A stretch of 29,020 nt of DNA, from assembly GCA_964404075.1 (NCBI GenBank), contig CAYOIM010000007.1:1-29020 (forward strand), given 5' to 3'. The position numbers and the translations under genes were made by a program. A model generated the notes under the pieces. That model was not told the DNA's origin, did not search any database, and was given only the letters and a program-made list of their open reading frames with translations. Origin of the DNA: CAYTED01 sp964404075. GTDB taxonomy: Bacteria > Patescibacteriota > Minisyncoccia > Moranbacterales > UBA1568. Shown here in pieces: positions 23,099-29,020 of this stretch (its first letter is position 1; each line of letters starts with the position of its first letter).

Positions 23099-24319
23099 TT
23101 ATTTGATATTTTCAAGGACGCTATACATCGGTGTGAGCATCGCCACCGCGAAAAATCCCACACCACCACCGATAAAGAGCATGAGAATCGGCTCCAGGAT
23201 GGACGACATGTTCTTCGTGATCTGATCCACTTCTCCCTCATAGAAATCCGCGAGGCGCGCGAGCACGGTCTCGGTCTTGCCCGTCTCTTCCCCTACTTCG
23301 ATGATCTGCGGTACGAGGAGGGGGAAAATCTTCGGATACTGCCGTATCACCATGCTCATCTCCACGCCTTTCTGCACCTCGCTCAGCGCCGCATCCAGGG
23401 CATCCCGATAGTACACATTGGTGAGTGTTTTCTTCACGATCGTGAGACTATCCACGACCGATACACCCGAACGGAGGAGCGAGCTGTAAATCCGAGCGAA
23501 GCGGGCGCAATTCACCTTCACGATGATATTGCCGAGAATCGGCATCGAAAGGAATGCCCAATGGAACCATCGTCGACCAAACGATTGGCTATAGAGCACC
23601 TTCATACCGACGACGAGACTGATGCATATGGCTATCACGATGAAATAATGCGCGATGAGGAAATCCGACATCCCCATGATAAAAGTGGTCGAGGCAGGAA
23701 GCTTCACATCCATATCCTTGAAAACACCCGTGATCTTCGGAAGGATATAGGTCAGCATGAGGACCCCGATGCCGATCATCGCGACGAGAATGACGGCCGG
23801 ATACATGAGCGCGCCGCGAACCTTGGAAGTAAGGTCATTTTCTTTTTCCAGTTGGAGAGCGAGGATGTCCAATACTTCCTCGAGATTGCCGCTGACCTCA
23901 CCGACACCGATCATATTGACGAAGAGCTCATTGAACACGGTCGGAAACTTCGCCAGCCCCTCCGAAAGCGTGAGACCACCCTGCAGATCCTCATGCACCG
24001 AACGGAGGATTTTCTGAAAGGACTTATTGCTTGTCTGCTCGCTCAAATTCGATACCGCGCGGGAAATCGTGAGCCCTGAAGAGACCATGACCGCGAGGTT
24101 CCTCGTAAAAATCATCTTCTCCTTCAGGGGAACCGACAGAAAACGGTCGAAGAACTTCACGCCTGCTTGTTGCTCGACTCCCTTCATGGCCTTCAGCGAT
24201 GTCACGAGCCATCCTTCGGCACGGAGATTCTTCGCCACATCCTGATCGCTCTTGGCATCGACCTCACCGCCGCGCGTCTCGCCGGTCGCGATATTTTTCG
24301 CCGTATAGATGAACTTCAT
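23099..24319 (-). CDS. pilC: Type IV pilus platform protein PilC
   Basis: A 406-residue polytopic membrane protein on which PilB acts to add pilin subunits. Two T2SF domains at about 68-191 and 271-392 are related repeats (FTRNLAVMVSSGLTISRAV and FARIYSSLLRSGVSVVDSL; GEVSGNLEEVL and GEETGKTETVL). Membrane segments lie at about 171-193, 217-240 and 380-400. I chose ATG 24319 because MKFIYTAKNIATGE is the conserved start; the frame is open 16 codons further. It is the first gene of the pilus locus here. Confidence 0.95.
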   Translation of the reverse strand: MKFIYTAKNIATGETRGGEVDAKSDQDVAKNLRAEGWLVTSLKAMKGVEQQAGVKFFDRFLSVPLKEKMIFTRNLAVMVSSGLTISRAVSNLSEQTSNKSFQKILRSVHEDLQGGLTLSEGLAKFPTVFNELFVNMIGVGEVSGNLEEVLDILALQLEKENDLTSKVRGALMYPAVILVAMIGIGVLMLTYILPKITGVFKDMDVKLPASTTFIMGMSDFLIAHYFIVIAICISLVVGMKVLYSQSFGRRWFHWAFLSMPILGNIIVKVNCARFARIYSSLLRSGVSVVDSLTIVKKTLTNVYYRDALDAALSEVQKGVEMSMVIRQYPKIFPLLVPQIIEVGEETGKTETVLARLADFYEGEVDQITKNMSSILEPILMLFIGGGVGFFAVAMLTPMYSVLENIK

Positions 24320-24355
24320 ACGATTTTTTTTCTTTTTGATATTCGGTATGCCTTC

Positions 24356-24364
24356 AGTATACCA
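24356..24364 (-). promoter_or_regulatory. Extended -10 promoter of pilC
   Basis: Minus-strand TGGTATACT is an extended -10 with expected start near 24349, 30 bases before ATG 24319. The -35 is weak. It may serve the whole pilus locus. Confidence 0.45.
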
Positions 24365-24404
24365 CATTTCCCGTCAAAACAGAAGACCGTTATGACTGAG
24401 AATG

Positions 24405-25112
24405 TTACGAGAGCCGAAGGGATGCGAGTCGATCACGGAACGCGACGAATGTTTTCGGACCCCTCGGTCTCGGGAGGAAAATAAGCGCGCGATCCGTCGC
24501 CTCGATATAACTCGCCTCGAGTTTGGAGAGCGGGTTCCTCGCAATCTTTTTCTGTTGCCAGGATCGGAGGAGCTTCTCAAGAGTATCCTGCCCGAGTATG
24601 CCCTCCAGGAATGCGCTCCACCGACGGACAGGAGCACTCTCTCCGATCAAAAAGAACGAGGGTTTCTCCGTGAGAAAAAACTGCGGCTGAAAACGGACGA
24701 TCCAACGATTCGCCATCTCGAATTTCCGATACACCGCCCATCCGAAAAGCGGGATGAGAAATCGGTACTCATGCGCCGAATAGATGTCTTTCGTCGCGAT
24801 TTCCAATGATTCATCCGTNNNNNNNNNNNNNNNNNNNNNNNNNNNNNNNNNNNNNNNNNNNNNNNNNNNNNNNNNNNNNNNNNNNNNNNNNNNNNNNNNN
24901 NNNNNNNNNNNNNNNNNNCGATCTTCTCTCACCCGCCGTTCCGAAACGAGCATGCGGAGCGCCTCATCTACGGAGGCAAGAGTCACCTGCTCGCGACCCA
25001 CCTCATTCTCCACCGCGAGAAAATGTTTCCACACCTCGAAAGCCGTCAGAGGGTACCCCATGACATCATAGTAGGCGAGTGTCGCGATGATATTTTTTGT
25101 CAGTAAAATCAT
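24405..25112 (-). CDS. Nucleotidyltransferase-like protein, broken by assembly gap
   Basis: The N-terminal part, MILLTKNIIATLAYYDVMGYPLT then EVWKHFL, is the winged-helix-like start I associate with a family common in CPR genomes. In it a nucleotidyltransferase core (GSxA...DSDxD) normally follows. The C-terminal part (TDESLEIATKDIYSAHEY, YRKFEMANRWIVRFQP) matches the region after that core. The core itself is not seen; it would lie in the 100-N gap at 24819-24918, which as drawn is too short to hold it. The frame through the gap is therefore arbitrary and true length is unknown. No ribosome site before ATG 25112. Family assignment is from memory and moderate; a substrate cannot be named. Confidence 0.6.
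   Translation of the reverse strand: MILLTKNIIATLAYYDVMGYPLTAFEVWKHFLAVENEVGREQVTLASVDEALRMLVSERRVREDXXXXXXXXXXXXXXXXXXXXXXXXXXXXXXXXXXTDESLEIATKDIYSAHEYRFLIPLFGWAVYRKFEMANRWIVRFQPQFFLTEKPSFFLIGESAPVRRWSAFLEGILGQDTLEKLLRSWQQKKIARNPLSKLEASYIEATDRALIFLPRPRGPKTFVAFRDRLASLRLS
24819..24918. other. Assembly gap of 100 N
   Basis: Exactly 100 undefined bases, a common default for a gap of unknown size. It interrupts the gene at 24405-25112. Confidence 0.99.
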
Positions 25113-25181
25113 TTGAGGAAGAGTTTAGAGAATAGAGTTGGGAGTTGAGAAATGAACGACAAAAGAGACTCGGTAGTTTTT

Positions 25182-25246
25182 AAAACAATTTTCAAAGACC
25201 GCTGAGCCGTCTGCGGGTCACAGGTCGTGAAAATTCGTTTTGAAAA
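25182..25246. repeat. 65-base palindromic repeat, copy B (3' of uvrA)
   Basis: Second copy of the 14761-14826 repeat, with differences mainly in the central 15 bases. It lies 34 bases past the uvrA stop. The rest of 25113-25280 is purine- or pyrimidine-rich low-complexity sequence without a gene. Confidence 0.8.
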
Positions 25247-25280
25247 AACTTTCTCCCACCTCTCTCTTCTCATCTCTTCT

Positions 25281-28073
25281 TTAAAGATATTTCGCCGTAA
25301 AGCTCTGCTTGCACTTCTTCAGCCCCTGCGGTGTCCCCGCATATACGAGCTCCCCGCCACCGGCACCCGCCTCCGGTCCCAATTCGAGCACCCAATCGGC
25401 ATGCGTGATCACATCCGTATTGTGCTCCACGACGAGCACGGTATTCCCCTTGTCGACGAGGGCGTCGAGCACTTCGAGAAGCCGTCTCACATCCTCGAAA
25501 TGGAGTCCGATCGTCGGCTCATCGAGAATATAGAGCGTTTTCCCGGTCGATTTCCTGGCAAGCTCCGTCGCGAGCTTCACGCGTTGCGCCTCGCCGCCCG
25601 AAAGGTTGGGGGCACTCTGCCCGAGAATGAGATAGCCCAGTCCCACCTCTTCGAGGACGCGCAATTTCTCTTCGATCATCGGCTGATCGAGAAAAAAATG
25701 CCTCGCTTCGGAAACCGAAAGATCGAGTACCTGGGCGATATTCTGACCGCGATACTCGATGGAGAGCGTCTTCGCATTATACCTCGTCCCGCGACAGACC
25801 TCGCACGGCGCGTACAGATCAGGGAGGAGATACATCTCGATTTTCTTCTGCCCGCCGCCCTGGCACGCCTCGCAACGGCCGCCCTTCATATTGAAACTGA
25901 AATAGCTCGCCGAATATCTCGCCTTCTCCGCTTCCGGTATCGCCGCGAAAATATCCCGTACAAGACTGAAGACGCCAGTATAGGTCGCCGCATTCGATCG
26001 CGGCGTCCGTCCGATCGGATCCTGATTGACCGAGATCACCTTGTCGATTTCCGACAATCCCAAGATTTTCCTATAAGCACCCGGTTCCGCCTTCGCCTGA
26101 TAGAATTTTTTCGAGAGCGCCTTGCCGAGGATGTCATGTACCAGGGACGATTTCCCCGATCCCGATACCCCGGATACCGCGACGAATTTTCCGAGCGGGA
26201 TGGAAACATCGATATTCCGGAGATTGTGTTCGCTCGCCCCTTCGATAACGATCGATTTCCCGCTCCCCTTGCGCACATCCTTTCTCACGGAAACCTCCCG
26301 GCGCCTCGACACATAATCGGCCGTCAGCGTTTTCGATTTCAGCAATTTCTCCGGTGTTCCCGCGAAGATGATCTCTCCGCCCTCCTTGCCTGCGCCCGGA
26401 CCGAGATCGATGATATAATCCGCCCGTTTCATGACCTCGCGATCATGCTCCACGACGATAAGCGAATTATCCATCTCCCGCAATTCCTCCAAGGCCAGGA
26501 TGAGTCGTTCCGTATCACGGCTGTGGAGTCCGACGGATGGTTCATCGAGGACATACAATACCCCCGAAAGCCCGGATTTCATCTGCACCGCGAGACGGAT
26601 GCGCTGTGCTTCACCGCCGGAGAGCGTATCAGCACTTCGGGCAAGCTCGAGATACCCGAGACCGACTTTTTCCACCGCTTCGAGCCGCGCATCCATCTCC
26701 CGGGCAAGCGCCGTGACGAGCGCTTGTTCCCTCGCGAGAAACGACGGGAAAGTCGCGAGAACCGATCGGAAATCGGAAATCGAAAGTGCCGTCATCCGAT
26801 CGATGGAATATTCGCCCAATCGCACCGCAAGCGCCCTCTTGTTCAACCGTTTCCCGACACATGCCGGGCATGTTTCCGAATGCATGTATTCCTCTATCTC
26901 AGAACGCAGATGATCCGATTTCGTCTCCCGATACTTCCGTTCGAGAAGAGAGAGCGCCCCGGGAAAGCCATCCGCCTTCCCTTCCCCGAAAAGGATCGCC
27001 CTCACCTGCTTCGCCGAAAGCTTCCGGAATGGAACCGCCAAGGAAAACTTCTGCCGCATGGCGAGATCCGCGATCTCACGCATCGGCCCATGCTCGCGCG
27101 ACCGATCCCCATTCATCTTGCTCCAGGGACGAATCGCTCCTTCAAGCAGGGAGAGATTCCGATTCGGAACGACGAGCTCCGGATCGAATTCCAGCGTGAT
27201 CCCGAGACCCGAGCATTTCGGACAGGCGCCCTCGGGATTATTGAAAGAAAACCAACTCGGATGCAGATCGGAAAACTCCACCCCGCATGGCTCGCAACGG
27301 TATTCCGAGTGATAGACGACCATCCCATCTCCTTCCACAAACACGCTCATCGTCCCTGCTCCGACATGGAAAGCGGTCGAGAGCGAATCGAGGATGCGCT
27401 CCTTGTCAGGACGGGTGCGGTCGAGCGCCATACGGTCCACGACGACCTCCACCGATTCCGCCTCTTTGGAATCCAGTACCCGTTCCGCATCCGCGATCGC
27501 CACGACTTCCTCCCGCGATCTCACCCTCGAGTATCCCCATTCCCGCGTCAATGCGACGATTTCCGCAAGCGACTTCCCATCGAATGCCGCGCTCCGAGCA
27601 GAAAAGATGACGACCGCCCCCTCGGGATACGCGAGAATATCATCGAGGATCTCCCTCAGGGATTTCTTCGAAAGCAACTGTCCGCACTCCGGACAGTGTG
27701 GCGTGCCGACCTTGGCAAACAAGACGCGGAGGAAATCGTAGATCTCCGTCATCGTCCCCACGGTCGAACGCGGAGATCGCGACACGCTCTTCTGATCGAT
27801 CGAAATCGCGGGCGACAAATTCCGGATCGCATCCACATCCGGCTTCTCCATCGCATCGAGGAAATTCCTGGCATACGAAGAGAGCGACTCGACATACCGC
27901 CGATTCGCCTCCGCATACACCACATCGAAAGCAAGGGAGGATTTCCCCGATCCCGACAATCCCGTAATGACGACGAGTCCCCCGCGAGGGATATCGACAT
28001 CGATATTTTTCAGATTATTCACTCTCGCCCCGCGCACCTCGATCATCGATCGCCTGGAAGTCTCCTTGACCAT
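25281..28073 (-). CDS. uvrA: Excinuclease ABC subunit A
   Basis: The damage-recognition ATPase of nucleotide excision repair, which loads UvrB at lesions. About 930 residues. First ABC half: Walker A GLSGSGKSS (38-46), zinc modules CPEC and CEPC...CPKC, signature LSGGEAQRIRLA and VLDEPSVGLH. Second half: Walker A GVSGSGKSS, zinc module CEAC...CEVC, signature LSGGEAQRVKLA and ILDEPTIGLH. All are intact. The frame is open to 28115, but a good promoter predicts a start near 28099, so I use ATG 28073 (MVKETSRRSMIEVRGA); ATG 28046 is the other choice. It has no uvrB or uvrC neighbour. A 983-codon frame on the opposite strand is a shadow. Confidence 0.97.
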   Translation of the reverse strand: MVKETSRRSMIEVRGARVNNLKNIDVDIPRGGLVVITGLSGSGKSSLAFDVVYAEANRRYVESLSSYARNFLDAMEKPDVDAIRNLSPAISIDQKSVSRSPRSTVGTMTEIYDFLRVLFAKVGTPHCPECGQLLSKKSLREILDDILAYPEGAVVIFSARSAAFDGKSLAEIVALTREWGYSRVRSREEVVAIADAERVLDSKEAESVEVVVDRMALDRTRPDKERILDSLSTAFHVGAGTMSVFVEGDGMVVYHSEYRCEPCGVEFSDLHPSWFSFNNPEGACPKCSGLGITLEFDPELVVPNRNLSLLEGAIRPWSKMNGDRSREHGPMREIADLAMRQKFSLAVPFRKLSAKQVRAILFGEGKADGFPGALSLLERKYRETKSDHLRSEIEEYMHSETCPACVGKRLNKRALAVRLGEYSIDRMTALSISDFRSVLATFPSFLAREQALVTALAREMDARLEAVEKVGLGYLELARSADTLSGGEAQRIRLAVQMKSGLSGVLYVLDEPSVGLHSRDTERLILALEELREMDNSLIVVEHDREVMKRADYIIDLGPGAGKEGGEIIFAGTPEKLLKSKTLTADYVSRRREVSVRKDVRKGSGKSIVIEGASEHNLRNIDVSIPLGKFVAVSGVSGSGKSSLVHDILGKALSKKFYQAKAEPGAYRKILGLSEIDKVISVNQDPIGRTPRSNAATYTGVFSLVRDIFAAIPEAEKARYSASYFSFNMKGGRCEACQGGGQKKIEMYLLPDLYAPCEVCRGTRYNAKTLSIEYRGQNIAQVLDLSVSEARHFFLDQPMIEEKLRVLEEVGLGYLILGQSAPNLSGGEAQRVKLATELARKSTGKTLYILDEPTIGLHFEDVRRLLEVLDALVDKGNTVLVVEHNTDVITHADWVLELGPEAGAGGGELVYAGTPQGLKKCKQSFTAKYL

Positions 28074-28105
28074 ATCGGAAAGGTGAATGGATATATTGCC
28101 CGACC

Positions 28106-28134
28106 AGTGTACCACTTTTCCGAAGGGGTATCAA
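28106..28134 (-). promoter_or_regulatory. Sigma-70 promoter of uvrA
   Basis: Minus-strand TTGATA (28134-28129), a 17-base spacer ending in TGG, and TACACT (28111-28106). Expected start near 28099, which decides against the ATG at 28115. Confidence 0.72.
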
Positions 28135-28151
28135 CCCGACAAAGCAGACAA

Positions 28152-28198
28152 GTATTCAACGGTTGTTCCGCTTTTTGAGCGGAACAACCACTGAATAC
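28152..28198. repeat. Long hairpin between the epimerase gene and uvrA, first of a pair
   Basis: GTATTCA (28152-28158) and GGTTGTTCCGCT (28161-28172) pair perfectly with AGCGGAACAACC (28178-28189) and TGAATAC (28192-28198), with a symmetric AC/AC internal loop and a TTTTG loop. No clean U tract on the minus strand. Confidence 0.85.
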
Positions 28199-28236
28199 AA
28201 TTTTTGACTGCTAAAAAACTCAGGAGGATTTCAATA

Positions 28237-28270
28237 AGCGGTTGCACCGCCCGCAGGCGGAACAACCGCT
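28237..28270. repeat. Long hairpin between the epimerase gene and uvrA, second of a pair
   Basis: AGCGGTTG (28237-28244) and CCGCC (28247-28251) pair with GGCGG (28256-28260) and CAACCGCT (28263-28270), again with a 2x2 internal loop and loop CGCA. It shares GCGGAACAACC with the first hairpin. Confidence 0.83.
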
Positions 28271-28318
28271 CCCTCACGCCAACGACTTTCAGCAAACAAA
28301 AACGCCCACTCTAAAAAG

Positions 28319-29020
28319 CTACATGCCATAATACTCCCGATACCAATCAACGAAATTCTTGATACCCTTTTCGATTCTCGTCGTTGGTTTCCAGCCGAGC
28401 TTCCTCAGTTTCCGGATATCCGCGACCGTGCTGGGTACATCGCCTGGCTGTATGGGGAGGAGGTTTTTCTTCGCCTTTTTCCCGACGCATTCCTCGATCA
28501 CTTCGATATACCGCAGGAGCGTCTCTTCCTTGTCCCCGCCGATATTCATCACGCCGCACGGGAGATTCGCATCGAGCACGGTAAGCGTCCCAGAAACGAT
28601 ATCGTCGATATAAGTGAAGTTCCGACTCATCTTGCCACGATTGTACACATCGATCGCCTTACCGGCGAAGATATTACTCACGAATTTGTAGAGTGCCATA
28701 TCCGGCCGACCCCATGGGCCATACACCGTGAAGAATCGCAGTCCCGTCGTCGGCATGCCCGAGAGATGACTCATGGTATGTGCGAGGAGCTCGGTCGCCT
28801 TCTTCGTCGCGGCATAGGGAGAGATCGGCGTATCGACGAAATCCGCCTCGGAAAACGGTGGCTTGTTCATTCCGTAGACAGAAGAAGACGATGCGTAGAC
28901 GAAATTCTTGATCTTATATTTCACCGCGAGGCCGAGGAGATTCATCGTCCCCATGACATTCACATCCGCATAGAGCAGAGGGTCGAGTATGGAACTGCGA
29001 ACGCCCGCCATCGCCGCGAG
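28319..29020 (-). CDS. NAD-dependent sugar epimerase, UDP-glucuronate 4-epimerase type (5' end outside window)
   Basis: The last 233 codons of a short-chain dehydrogenase/reductase-fold epimerase. LAAMAGVRSS at the window edge is the usual HLAA-AGVR segment, so the Rossmann NAD motif lies beyond. Catalytic residues are present: SSSSVYG and the Tyr-x-x-x-Lys in SPYAATK. TVYGPWGRPDMALYKF and RNFTYIDDIV are characteristic of the CapI/GAE group, which interconverts UDP-glucuronate and UDP-galacturonate for capsule or glycan synthesis; WKPTTRIEKGIKNFVDWY is the usual end. Substrate is inferred from these motifs and could be another UDP-sugar. The stop at 28319 is followed by the hairpin pair. Confidence 0.9.
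   Translation of the reverse strand, partial: LAAMAGVRSSILDPLLYADVNVMGTMNLLGLAVKYKIKNFVYASSSSVYGMNKPPFSEADFVDTPISPYAATKKATELLAHTMSHLSGMPTTGLRFFTVYGPWGRPDMALYKFVSNIFAGKAIDVYNRGKMSRNFTYIDDIVSGTLTVLDANLPCGVMNIGGDKEETLLRYIEVIEECVGKKAKKNLLPIQPGDVPSTVADIRKLRKLGWKPTTRIEKGIKNFVDWYREYYGM

Noticed and set aside
25227..28178. 983-codon plus-strand open frame
   Set aside because: It lies wholly antisense to uvrA, which has every family motif. The translation is Arg/His-rich and low in typical protein character, a by-product of uvrA codon choice.

Overview
The window looks like a scaffold from a Patescibacteria (Candidate Phyla Radiation) genome, most like the Parcubacteria/Moranbacteria-type lineages. 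This is inferred from the monoderm-style type IV pilus set (PilB, PilC, PilM, PilN, PilO and prepilin-like proteins, with no PilP or PilQ seen here), a VirB2-like pilin with two membrane segments, weak or absent Shine-Dalgarno sites before many genes, and TGA used as a normal stop, which argues against the recoded Gracilibacteria/Absconditabacteria. No rRNA, tRNA or CRISPR array was recognised. A 100-N assembly gap lies at 24819-24918.

Layout. 1-5709 (minus): pilB, followed 41 bases downstream by a large secreted alpha-2-macroglobulin-like protein with an intact thioester motif, cut by the window edge. 5898-7604 (minus): groEL with a near-perfect CIRCE operator and a strong promoter, and no groES beside it. 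7599-8117: an inverted-repeat element, then a small plus-strand gene with its own promoter and terminator. 8134-11208 (minus): the GTPase ychF and a VirB2-like pilin fused to two cysteine-bearing repeats; a displaced copy of the ychF 3' end lies beyond the pilin gene. 11149-12692 (minus): purB, which resembles the proteobacterial form, with canonical signals. 12706-14119 (plus): a phosphomannomutase/phosphoglucomutase. 14143-14743: a second copy of the inverted-repeat element, whose end supplies the -35 box of a promoter; the promoter leads into a 20-codon leader ORF, an intrinsic terminator and an 84-codon orphan gene. 14835-16431 (minus): rlmN and a 114-codon orphan with full signals. 16428-24319 (minus): the main type IV pilus locus in the order pilC, three prepilin-like genes, pilM, pilN, pilO and a small membrane protein. 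24405-25112: a protein of a nucleotidyltransferase-like family broken by the assembly gap. 25281-28134: uvrA. 28319-29020: a partial UDP-glucuronate 4-epimerase-type gene.

How it fits together. PilB powers assembly on the PilC platform. PilM, PilN and PilO form the inner alignment complex, and the three prepilin-like proteins, one with a long chain of Ig-like modules, probably prime or tip the fibre. The VirB2-like fusion and the macroglobulin are further surface or secreted proteins, which fits a cell that lives attached to others. The remaining genes are housekeeping: chaperonin, nucleotide and sugar metabolism, rRNA/tRNA methylation and DNA repair.

The intergenic DNA is unusually rich in palindromic repeats. 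There are at least two two-copy families, plus single-copy palindromes and low-complexity tracts built of GATA/ATAC-type words. The most novel-looking points are: the inverted-repeat element carrying outward -35 boxes; the leader ORF whose stop codon lies in a terminator loop; the duplicated ychF 3' end flanking the pilin-fusion gene; and a 14-base tandem repeat at the start of a prepilin gene.
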